NCBI GenBank assembly: GCA_003520105.1
Contig: DOVL01000256.1
Coordinates: 1 to 6,574, forward strand
DNA: 6,574 nucleotides
From: Lachnospiraceae bacterium
Lineage (GTDB): Bacteria > Bacillota > Clostridia > Lachnospirales > Lachnospiraceae
Direction of reading: 5' to 3'
The notes beneath the pieces are model-generated. The model did no database searches. It was not told the origin of the DNA and saw nothing but the letters and a program-made list of their open reading frames with translations. The position numbers and the translations under genes are program-made. Within the stretch, counting starts at the first letter, position 1, and every line of letters starts with the position of its first letter. Of the stretch, positions 1-6,462 are shown piece after piece.

Positions 1-498
1 CAGCTTTACGGCGAGAGCGAGGGTAAGGATGGCAAGGGTATCTTCCCTACAGCTGTTGATTTCACAACAGACCTTCATTCTCTCGGACAGTTCATCCAGC
101 AGGGTACAAAGAACCATTTCGAGACATTTATAAATGTACTTAATCCAAGAAAGACTGTTATGATGCAGCTTGAGGATACAGATCTTGACGGACTTAACTA
201 TCTTGCAGGCAAGGACGTTGATTTCATCAATAAGTGTGCTATGAACGGAACCATCCTCGCTCACGTTGACGGAGATGTTCCTAACATCAGAATAGACATG
301 GAAGCTATCGACGAGCTTTCACTCGGCGAGCTCTTCTACAAGTTTGAGTTTGCATGTGGTGTAAGCGGATACACACTTGGTGTAAATCCATTTAACCAGC
401 CGGGCGTTGAGAGCTACAAGAAGAACATGTTCGCTCTTCTTGGCAAGCCTGGTTATGAGGAGAAGACAGCTGAGCTTAAAGCACGTCTCGGTAAGTAA
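1..498 (+). CDS. pgi: Glucose-6-phosphate isomerase, C-terminal part (5' end outside window)
   Basis: The enzyme interconverts glucose 6-phosphate and fructose 6-phosphate in cytoplasmic glycolysis and gluconeogenesis. Frame 1 is open from the first base and gives 165 residues ending in TAA. The family signature [12 protein letters not shown] is at fragment residues 24-35, and its His26 (bases 76-78) aligns with the active-site His of PGI. The second signature, [14 protein letters not shown], lies near residues 131-144, and Lys140 (bases 418-420) aligns with the catalytic Lys. The C-terminus [11 protein letters not shown] is typical of the roughly 450-residue PGI of Bacillota, so about 285 residues should lie upstream. 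The ATG at 160 is internal and not a start. Codon choice (ctt, ggt, aag) looks like that of a highly expressed gene. No T-rich terminator follows, so read-through into the next gene is possible. Confidence 0.96.
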   Translation, partial: QLYGESEGKDGKGIFPTAVDFTTDLHSLGQFIQQGTKNHFETFINVLNPRKTVMMQLEDTDLDGLNYLAGKDVDFINKCAMNGTILAHVDGDVPNIRIDMEAIDELSLGELFYKFEFACGVSGYTLGVNPFNQPGVESYKKNMFALLGKPGYEEKTAELKARLGK

Positions 499-544
499 TT
501 AATTGGGATGATCCTGCATTAACAGAATTATCCATGGTGAAAAT

Positions 545-1699
545 ATGAGTGATGAGAAGATTACGCTTATCGCACCATGTCATTTTGGACTTGAGGCGGT
601 TCTTAAGCGTGAGATCATAAATCTCGGATACGAGATAGAAAATGTCAGCGACGGCAGAGTCACCTTCAGGGGTGACATGCAGGCCATCGCAAGGGCAAAT
701 ATTAATATCAGAACGGCTGAACGTATACTGCTCTCTTGCGGAAGCTTCAGAGCAGAAAGCTTTGATGACCTTTTTGAGGGCGTTAAGGCTATTCCGTGGG
801 AGAAATATCTTCCTCGAAATGCAAAGTTCTGGGTTACCAAGGCGACTACCAACAGAAGTACGCTCTTCAGTGCATCAGCAATCCAGTCCATCGTGAAGAA
901 GGCGATGGTCGACAGGATGAGCCAGACTTATCATACGAATCGTTTTGATGAGGATGGTGATGAGTATCCGGTAAGGGTATTTATCATGAAGGATGAAGTG
1001 GAGATAACGCTTGATACAACGGGCGTTTCGCTTCACAAGAGAGGCTACAGGAAGCTGGTAGGTAAAGCTCCTATCTCGGAGACGCTTGCGGCGGCACTCA
1101 TCATGCTTACGCCGTGGCATGCGGACAGAATACTTGTGGATCCTTTCTGCGGCAGCGGTACATTTCCGATAGAGGCGGCTATGATAGGTGCAAATATAGC
1201 ACCGGGTCTTAACCGTGAATTTACTTCTGACAAGTGGCTCAAGTTTATGACAAAGCAGCAGTGGTATGAGGCTTATGACGAGGCTGCTTCACTTGAGAAG
1301 AAGGATATAGAGATGAATATCCAGGGATACGATCTTGATCCCGAGATAATCAGATGCGCAATGACCAATGCGAAAGACGCAGGAGTCGACAGATTCATCC
1401 ATTTTCAGGCAAGGGATGTAAAGGATCTCAGAAATCCTAAGCCTTATGGTTTCCTTATTACCAATCCTCCTTACGGAGAGAGACTTGAGGACAGGAAGGA
1501 TCTGCCGGAGCTGTATAAGGTAATAGGAGAAAGCTACGGCAATCTTAAGGACTGGTCGATGTTTATCATCACGTCCTACGAGGATGCTGAAAGATATATC
1601 GGCAGAAAGGCGGATAAGAACAGAAAGATATATAACGGAATGATCAAGTCTTATTTTCTGGCATATATGGGTGCAAAACCACCAAAGGCGAAAAAGTGA
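545..1699 (+). CDS. rlmL: THUMP-domain class I SAM-dependent 23S rRNA guanine-N2 methyltransferase, RlmL/YpsC type
   Basis: This 384-residue protein matches the N-terminal (RlmL) half of the E. coli RlmKL fusion, which makes m2G2445 in 23S rRNA; Bacillota carry it alone (YpsC). Residues 1-60 form the ferredoxin-like N-terminus (LIAPCHFGLEAVLKREI). A THUMP RNA-binding domain follows to about residue 158, ending in the family stretch TTGVSLHKRGYRK. The methyltransferase domain has SAM motif I at 198-206 (VDPFCGSGT), the acidic motif II GYDLD at 261-265, and the catalytic NPPY at 307-310, typical of exocyclic-amine methylation. The C-terminus is Lys-rich. The ATG at 545 has only a weak ribosome site (GGTGA, 536-540), but no better in-frame start is visible. 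The stop overlaps the next gene by four bases. The family is certain; the exact target base is inferred from homology. Confidence 0.9.
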   Translation: MSDEKITLIAPCHFGLEAVLKREIINLGYEIENVSDGRVTFRGDMQAIARANINIRTAERILLSCGSFRAESFDDLFEGVKAIPWEKYLPRNAKFWVTKATTNRSTLFSASAIQSIVKKAMVDRMSQTYHTNRFDEDGDEYPVRVFIMKDEVEITLDTTGVSLHKRGYRKLVGKAPISETLAAALIMLTPWHADRILVDPFCGSGTFPIEAAMIGANIAPGLNREFTSDKWLKFMTKQQWYEAYDEAASLEKKDIEMNIQGYDLDPEIIRCAMTNAKDAGVDRFIHFQARDVKDLRNPKPYGFLITNPPYGERLEDRKDLPELYKVIGESYGNLKDWSMFIITSYEDAERYIGRKADKNRKIYNGMIKSYFLAYMGAKPPKAKK

Positions 1700-3402
1700 A
1701 AAAACTGATTTTTATTATAGTGCTGCTAGTCATAGCAGCACTTGGATTTTATAAGGTATCTGATAAAAAAGAGGGCGAACCGAAAAGAACCGCTGAATAT
1801 GACACTGCGGTTGAACAGTACAAGAAGCTTGTTATCGATCACAGCCATGAGAAAGAGCTGGATGTGAGACTTCAGGGGAAGAGCTTCGGAGGATATTACA
1901 AGGCCTATCTTGATGATAATCTTACCGTCATGATATCGGAGGATTTTCTGGAGGATGTAGTCGGCTGCTCCGTTGTCAGATACAAGGACGAAAAGATAAG
2001 GATAGACAGAGGGGAAAATACAATTATGATGAAGCTTGGCGAGCCGGGCTTCACGATCAACGGTGACAGTATTGAAACTGCTTCGTCACCGCTTATGACT
2101 ATAGATGGCAAGATGTTTTTTCCTACAGAAGGACTGTTTCCGCTGTTTGATCTGGAATATCAATATGACTATATCGAGAATTATATTGATATAAAGCAGA
2201 CCAGGAAGACATCGGCGCTCCCTGCAAAATACGATCTGAGAGATGTTGGAAGAGTAACACCTATCAGAGATCAGGGAAGGTTCGGAACCTGCTGGGCATT
2301 TGCTTCCCTCGGCGCGCTTGAAACAACTCTTATGCCTGTCGAGCAGAACAGTTATTCAACAGAGCACATGACTCTGAATAACAGCTACAATCTGGACCTT
2401 TCAACAGGTGGAGAGCATACCGTAAGTATCGCATATCTCGCTGCATGGCAGGGACCTGTTTATGAGAAGGATGATGTCTATGGTGACGGTGTGACCGACA
2501 AGACTCTTAAGGCGGTCAAGCACCTTGAAGAGGCCATAGTTGTTAAGGACAGAAACGATAATACGATCAAAACCGCAATCTTCAGATACGGCGGTGTTGA
2601 GACATCGCTTTTCCTTCAGATGGAATATACCGGAGAGAGTTCGGATTATTACAATGAAGAGACAGCGGCTTATTACTATGATGAGGAGAAGAGTCCTAAT
2701 CACGATATAGTTATCGTAGGCTGGGATGATAATTATTCAAAGAGTAATTTCAAGAAGATTCCAGAGCACGACGGTGCTTATATCTGCAAGAACAGCTGGG
2801 GAACTGAGTTTGGCGATGATGGATATTTCTATGTTTCATATGACGACGTAAATATTTGCAGTCAGTCGATAGTATATACCAGACTTGCCGATGCGGATAA
2901 TTTTGATAATATTTATCAGTCAGATCTTCTGGGATGGGTCGGACAGATCGGTTTCGGAAGTGATAACGGATATTTTGCAAACTGTTATACTGCCAAGAAG
3001 AAGGAGAAGCTTTGTGCGGTATCATTCTATGCCACAGACGATAATACAGAATTCTCGGTTTATGTTGTTCATAACTTTGATGATACCGACGATCTGAACA
3101 ACAAGGTTCTGCTTTCGTCCGGAGAGACCAGGTACAGTGGTTATTACACTGTCAGAGTGGATGATCCGGAGATTCTTGAGAAGGGTGAAAAATACGCTGT
3201 TATAGTTTATGTTAAAACACCGGGCAGCACCAAGCCGATAGCAATCGAATACCGCGCCGACAAGCGTACCGAGATGGCTGATATCACGGACGGAGAGGGC
3301 TATATAAGTCTCTATGGCGAGGTCTGGCATAATGTTGAGCAGACACAGAGATGTAACGTATGTCTGAAGGCTTTTACGGATGACGTCGAAGAGGATGAAT
3401 AA
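1696..3402 (+). CDS. Membrane-anchored or secreted papain-family (C1) cysteine protease with stalk-like and lectin-like domains
   Basis: The 568-residue protein starts with GTG inside the previous gene's stop (GTGA), with only a weak purine stretch before it, so translational coupling is likely. Residues 2-19 are a KK-plus-hydrophobic export signal or anchor; no lipobox Cys is present. Residues 75-168 resemble the two-unit copper-amine-oxidase-N ('stalk') domain of clostridial surface proteins. The peptidase starts near LPAKYDLRD (175): Gln193 of the oxyanion hole, nucleophile Cys199 (GTCWAFAS), His336 (NHDIVIVGWDD) and Asn366 (KNSWG) are all present, so it should be active. Residues 403-525 match the lectin-like domain following bacterial C1 peptidases (LLGWVGQIGF, GYYTVRV, KPIAIEY). 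No I29 inhibitory propeptide is seen; the stalk-like domain sits in its place. The tail is acidic. The substrate is unknown; cell-wall or host-protein processing is a guess. Confidence 0.9.
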   Translation: MKKLIFIIVLLVIAALGFYKVSDKKEGEPKRTAEYDTAVEQYKKLVIDHSHEKELDVRLQGKSFGGYYKAYLDDNLTVMISEDFLEDVVGCSVVRYKDEKIRIDRGENTIMMKLGEPGFTINGDSIETASSPLMTIDGKMFFPTEGLFPLFDLEYQYDYIENYIDIKQTRKTSALPAKYDLRDVGRVTPIRDQGRFGTCWAFASLGALETTLMPVEQNSYSTEHMTLNNSYNLDLSTGGEHTVSIAYLAAWQGPVYEKDDVYGDGVTDKTLKAVKHLEEAIVVKDRNDNTIKTAIFRYGGVETSLFLQMEYTGESSDYYNEETAAYYYDEEKSPNHDIVIVGWDDNYSKSNFKKIPEHDGAYICKNSWGTEFGDDGYFYVSYDDVNICSQSIVYTRLADADNFDNIYQSDLLGWVGQIGFGSDNGYFANCYTAKKKEKLCAVSFYATDDNTEFSVYVVHNFDDTDDLNNKVLLSSGETRYSGYYTVRVDDPEILEKGEKYAVIVYVKTPGSTKPIAIEYRADKRTEMADITDGEGYISLYGEVWHNVEQTQRCNVCLKAFTDDVEEDE

Positions 3403-3454
3403 GCTTTGTAGTCACTTGAACATGAGATAGAATGTCCGCTTTCAACAGGTTGAT

Positions 3455-3460
3455 AGGAGA
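3455..3460 (+). promoter_or_regulatory. Ribosome binding site of the rdgB gene
   Basis: AGGAGA lies 6 bases before the ATG at 3467. It is a near-consensus Shine-Dalgarno sequence and fixes the start that gives the conserved N-terminus MKKLIFATGNKDK. The 64-base gap it sits in shows no hairpin-plus-T-tract terminator. Confidence 0.85.
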
Positions 3461-3466
3461 ATTATT

Positions 3467-4138
3467 ATGAAGAAACTTATATTTGCAACAGGAAATAAAG
3501 ATAAGATGCGTGAGATCCGTATGATCATGGCAGGACTTCCTTATGAAGTTTATTCCATGAAGGAGGTTGGTGCAGATCCTGATATCGTTGAGGATGGCAC
3601 AAGCTTCGCCGAGAATGCGCTTATCAAGGCCAGAGCAGTGGCTGAGTATATAAAAGCAAACGGACTGAAGCTGCCGGAAGAAACGAGTGATGAGGCTGAT
3701 GGAGTGAGCGGTTCTGATGAGGCACAGGCTGAAGAGATAGTAGTGCTTGCCGATGATTCCGGACTTGAGATAGATGCACTTAACAAAGAACCTGGAATAT
3801 ATTCCGCAAGGTATATGGGCGAGGATACCTCTTATCATATTAAGAATAAGAATCTGATTGACAGACTTGAGGGGGTTCAGGATGAAGACAGGACAGCAAG
3901 GTTTGTGTGCGCTGTTGCGGCTGTATTTTCAAACGGACGTGAAGAGGTAAGAGAAGCTACGATGGAAGGCCGTATCGGCTATGAAGAGAAGGGCGCAAAT
4001 GGCTTTGGCTATGACCCTATCCTTTTCCTTCCTCAGTTTGGATGCATGTCTGCAGAGCTTGAGCCGGAGCAGAAGAATGCGATAAGCCACAGAGGCAAGG
4101 CTCTCAGAATGATGAGAGAGTGCCTGGAAGAAGCGTAG
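3467..4138 (+). CDS. rdgB: RdgB/HAM1 family XTP/dITP diphosphatase
   Basis: This is a cytoplasmic house-cleaning pyrophosphatase that hydrolyses dITP, ITP and XTP to monophosphates, keeping deaminated purines out of DNA and RNA. The family motifs appear in order: ATGNK at 7-11, DGTSFAENALIKA at 43-55, LADDSGLEIDAL at 94-105 with the metal and catalytic acidic residues, GIYSARY at 110-116, GANGFGYDPIL at 176-186 for base recognition, and SHRGKAL at 207-213. The protein is 223 residues, longer than the usual 195-205. The excess is an acidic Ser/Glu/Asp/Ala-rich segment at about 66-90 (bases 3662-3736), inserted just before the DDSGLE strand. All catalytic motifs are intact, so it should be active. 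The metallophosphoesterase gene follows 69 bases downstream, a pairing that I recall as common in Clostridia. Confidence 0.96.
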   Translation: MKKLIFATGNKDKMREIRMIMAGLPYEVYSMKEVGADPDIVEDGTSFAENALIKARAVAEYIKANGLKLPEETSDEADGVSGSDEAQAEEIVVLADDSGLEIDALNKEPGIYSARYMGEDTSYHIKNKNLIDRLEGVQDEDRTARFVCAVAAVFSNGREEVREATMEGRIGYEEKGANGFGYDPILFLPQFGCMSAELEPEQKNAISHRGKALRMMRECLEEA

Positions 4139-4163
4139 TTAAAGAGTTTATCCGGATGAGAAT

Positions 4164-4187
4164 GTTGATTTCAGGGTGGAAATCAGC
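4164..4187 (+). other. Hairpin-forming inverted repeat upstream of the yfcE-type gene
   Basis: GTTGATTTC (4164-4172) and GAAATCAGC (4179-4187) can pair over 9 positions, one of them a G-U, around the 6-base loop AGGGTG. It lies in the 69-base gap after rdgB. The six-T run at 4201-4206 starts 13 bases after the stem, too far for a standard intrinsic terminator, and the stem is AT-rich. It could be an mRNA stability or processing element, or affect translation of the next gene, whose ribosome site starts about 9 bases after it. The pairing is visible; a function is not shown. Confidence 0.4.
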
Positions 4188-4196
4188 GATAGAACG

Positions 4197-4200
4197 AGGA
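4197..4200 (+). promoter_or_regulatory. Ribosome binding site that decides the start of the yfcE-type gene
   Basis: AGGA, within CGAGGA, lies 7 bases before the ATG at 4208. It is only 4 bases before the adjacent in-frame TTG at 4205. The spacing and codon type favour the ATG, so the protein should start MIDAEN rather than with a double Met. Confidence 0.6.
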
Positions 4201-4207
4201 TTTTTTG

Positions 4208-4729
4208 ATGATTGACGCAGAGAATAGAAAAGTTAAAAAACGTATTCTCATCATAAGCGATTCGCACAGGCATTCCGAATATGTGAAGGTTGCAATCGAT
4301 AAATCGGGACCGTTTGACATGCTGATACATCTCGGAGATATAGAGGAGGATCCGGCGAAGATCAGAGAGTGGGCAGGCTGTCCGTGTTATTTCGTGAGAG
4401 GTAACTGTGATTACGACAATAAACTACAGATGTGTCATATCATCAATCTGCCGCCACATCGTATATTTGCTGTACATGGACATAGATATTCCATAAGAGA
4501 GGATACGCTCAGACTCGAATATGCCGCAAAGGAAGTAGGCTGCGATATAGCTCTCTTCGGGCATACGCATGTGCCATATATATTTGAAGCACCGGACATA
4601 AAGATAGTGAATCCGGGAAGCTGTGCGCTTCCTCGCCAGTATGACAGAAAGAAAACCTATGTTGTACTGGAGCAGGATGAAGCAGGTGATGTGAAGTTTA
4701 CATTCTGTAATTTAGACCGAGCTGAATGA
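4208..4729 (+). CDS. yfcE: YfcE/YsnB-type metallophosphoesterase (MJ0936 family phosphodiesterase)
   Basis: This 173-residue cytoplasmic protein has the calcineurin-like two-metal phosphoesterase fold. The expected metal ligands are all present: Asp18 and His20 in ISDSHRH, Asp44 in HLGDIEED, Asn66 in RGNCD, His90 in VHGH, and His119 and His121 in FGHTHVPY. NPGS at 135-138, followed by PRQ, is typical of the YfcE/YsnB subgroup. E. coli YfcE and archaeal MJ0936 cleave model phosphodiesters in vitro with Mn or Ni; no physiological substrate is firmly known, so the role here is open. Family members usually start directly at the first strand (MKILIISDSH), whereas this one has about 10 extra charged residues before it. 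The ATG at 4208 was chosen over the TTG at 4205 on ribosome-site spacing. It follows rdgB closely and is probably co-transcribed. Confidence 0.9.
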   Translation: MIDAENRKVKKRILIISDSHRHSEYVKVAIDKSGPFDMLIHLGDIEEDPAKIREWAGCPCYFVRGNCDYDNKLQMCHIINLPPHRIFAVHGHRYSIREDTLRLEYAAKEVGCDIALFGHTHVPYIFEAPDIKIVNPGSCALPRQYDRKKTYVVLEQDEAGDVKFTFCNLDRAE

Positions 4730-4801
4730 TCATTATGAATAGTATTTTGTTAAATATCTTGTGTTTTTCCGGAATCTGACCGGATGAGTGAAGATTTGAA
4801 T

Positions 4802-4807
4802 GGAGGG
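4802..4807 (+). promoter_or_regulatory. Strong ribosome binding site for the TTG-started rlmD-type gene
   Basis: GGAGGG ends 5 bases before TTG at 4813. An in-frame TGA at 4789-4791 rules out any start further upstream. The next in-frame ATG (4876) would remove part of the TRAM domain, so the site supports TTG as the true start. Confidence 0.85.
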
Positions 4808-4812
4808 TTCGT

Positions 4813-6462
4813 TTGAAGAAGGGCGATATAATTGAAGGAGTAATAGATAAATACAGCTTTCCAAATAAGGGAAGCATGATGGTTGAGGACAAGAGAGTTA
4901 CCGTTAAGGGAACGCTTCCGGGTCAGACAGTACGAGGCAGGGTCATTAAGAAGAAGGCCGGCCTTTATGAGGCTGCTGTAATCGATACCCTGAAGCCGTC
5001 TCCGCTTGAAACGAAGAAGCCGGTTTGTCCTCATTTTTTTGAATGCGGAGGCTGTACTTATCAGACGCTGTCATACACCAATCAGCTGAAGGTTAAAGAG
5101 AAGATGGTGAAGGAGCTGATAGACAGTTTTCTGGATAACGCTGTCTGGGAGGGCATAATAGCGTCTCCTTCGCAGTGGCATTACAGAAACAAGATGGAAT
5201 TCACCTTCGGTGACGCGGAGAAGGACGGACCGCTTACTCTCGGACTTCACAGACAGTATTCGAACTATGACATACTGTCCATAGAAGGCTGTGCCATCGT
5301 AAATAAAGCCTGGAATGAAATACTGAAATATACTCAGAAGTTTTACAGAGACAAGAAGGTTACCTTCTACAATAAGATGAAACATGCAGGAATACTCCGT
5401 AATCTTGTTATCAGACAGTCTACAGCGGATGGCGGCATACTGATCAATCTCGTGACGACAACAAAGCATGCACTGGATATAAATAATGATAAAAATATAG
5501 GGCTCAGAAATGAGATCATAGAGGAACTCTGCCTTCCTGAGTATGTAGCAGGACTTGTGGCACTGTCGGAGTCAGGAAAGCTTGATAGCCTGGAAAATTA
5601 CAGTAAGATAGCAGGAATTCTTTATACTGAGAACGATTCAGTAGCTGACTTCGTACAGAGTGATTCCACAACTCTTCTCTATGGACAGGATTATCTGATT
5701 GAGGAGGTACTCGGTCTTGAGTTTAAGATATCTCCGTTCTCCTTCTTCCAGACAAATACAAAAGGTTGTGAAGTACTATACAGCAAGGTGAGGGAGTATG
5801 TGTTGGAGGCGCTCGGAGCCGGATATAAGGAGAGTAACGATGAATCAAAGGCTGCCAATGTAAAAGATGAAAATGCTAAATCGGATATATCCGGAAATGC
5901 TGAGATGCAGAATCCGGATGCAGGTAAAAAGCTTGTCGGTACTGTATTTGACCTTTACAGCGGAACAGGAACAATCGCTCAGCTTATGGCACCTGTTGCA
6001 AATAAGGTTATCGGAATCGAGATAGTTGAGGAAGCTGTTGAAGCCGCCAGGGAAAATGCCAAGAGAAATAAGCTGAAGAACTGCGAATTCATCGCAGGAG
6101 ATGTTCTGAAGAAGCTGGATGAGATCACAGACAAGCCCGATCTTATAATACTTGATCCTCCGCGTGATGGTATCAATCCTAAGGCACTTACCAAAATAAT
6201 CAATTACGGTGTCAAGAATCTGGTTTACATAAGCTGCAAACCGACCTCTCTGGCTCGTGATCTGGTTGTATTTAAAGATAATGGTTACGAGGTAGTGAAG
6301 GCCTGCGTCGTTGATGAATTCCCAAATACGCAGCACGTCGAAAGCTGCGTGCTCCTTGAGCGGGTGAGCAACCGAAAAGCGGATTCTTATGTGAAACTGA
6401 ATGTGAAAATGGCGGATTATTATAGAATCAAAGATGCAGAAGGCGGTGAAATGAATGGATAA
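4813..6462 (+). CDS. rlmD: RlmD/RlmCD-type 23S rRNA (uracil-5-)-methyltransferase with TRAM and 4Fe-4S domains
   Basis: This 549-residue enzyme makes 5-methyluridine in 23S rRNA: U1939 for E. coli RlmD, and both U747 and U1939 for B. subtilis RlmCD. A TRAM RNA-binding barrel fills residues 1-62. The 4Fe-4S cysteines are Cys72, Cys78, Cys81 (CPHFFECGGC) and Cys160. The SAM-binding part has SPFSFFQTN (307-315), motif I DLYSGTGT (380-387), acidic Glu403, and DPPRDG (448-453). The nucleophile is Cys475 in YISCKPTSLARD, and Glu510 in HVESC is the proton-abstracting base. Typical homologues are about 450-480 residues; part of the excess is a hydrophilic stretch at about 337-371 just before motif I, plus a tail after 517 (RKADSY...DYYRIKDAE). 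The TTG start is well supported. Paralogues are frequent in Bacillota, so which uracil is modified cannot be told from this copy alone. Confidence 0.93.
   Translation: MKKGDIIEGVIDKYSFPNKGSMMVEDKRVTVKGTLPGQTVRGRVIKKKAGLYEAAVIDTLKPSPLETKKPVCPHFFECGGCTYQTLSYTNQLKVKEKMVKELIDSFLDNAVWEGIIASPSQWHYRNKMEFTFGDAEKDGPLTLGLHRQYSNYDILSIEGCAIVNKAWNEILKYTQKFYRDKKVTFYNKMKHAGILRNLVIRQSTADGGILINLVTTTKHALDINNDKNIGLRNEIIEELCLPEYVAGLVALSESGKLDSLENYSKIAGILYTENDSVADFVQSDSTTLLYGQDYLIEEVLGLEFKISPFSFFQTNTKGCEVLYSKVREYVLEALGAGYKESNDESKAANVKDENAKSDISGNAEMQNPDAGKKLVGTVFDLYSGTGTIAQLMAPVANKVIGIEIVEEAVEAARENAKRNKLKNCEFIAGDVLKKLDEITDKPDLIILDPPRDGINPKALTKIINYGVKNLVYISCKPTSLARDLVVFKDNGYEVVKACVVDEFPNTQHVESCVLLERVSNRKADSYVKLNVKMADYYRIKDAEGGEMNG

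Noticed and set aside
506..533. Possible terminator hairpin after pgi (GGATGAT / ATTATCC)
   Set aside because: The stem has 7 positions including a G-U, the loop is 14 bases, and no T tract follows. It also sits right at the next gene's ribosome site. This is too weak to call a terminator.
3405..3433. Possible promoter before rdgB (TTTGTA, 17 bases, TAGAAT)
   Set aside because: The -10 matches 5 of 6 positions but the -35 only 3 of 6. Such matches are common by chance in AT-rich gaps.
1696..3484. Protease and RdgB both begin MKKLIF, suggesting a duplicated 5' end
   Set aside because: The DNA differs in codon use and the resemblance stops after six residues. KK-plus-hydrophobic starts are common, so this is coincidence.
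3374..3838. Long antisense open frame (154 codons) across the protease-rdgB junction
   Set aside because: It lies opposite well-supported genes, and its translation is Cys/Ile/His-rich with no recognisable domain. It looks like a shadow frame.
4768..4784. Small hairpin TCCGG-7-CCGGA before the rlmD-type gene
   Set aside because: It has only 5 base pairs, and the T run precedes it rather than follows it. A terminator on either strand is not convincing.
5845..6336. Antisense open frame (163 codons) within the rlmD-type gene
   Set aside because: It is fully antisense to the conserved SAM domain, shows no family pattern, and is explained by the sense codon bias.
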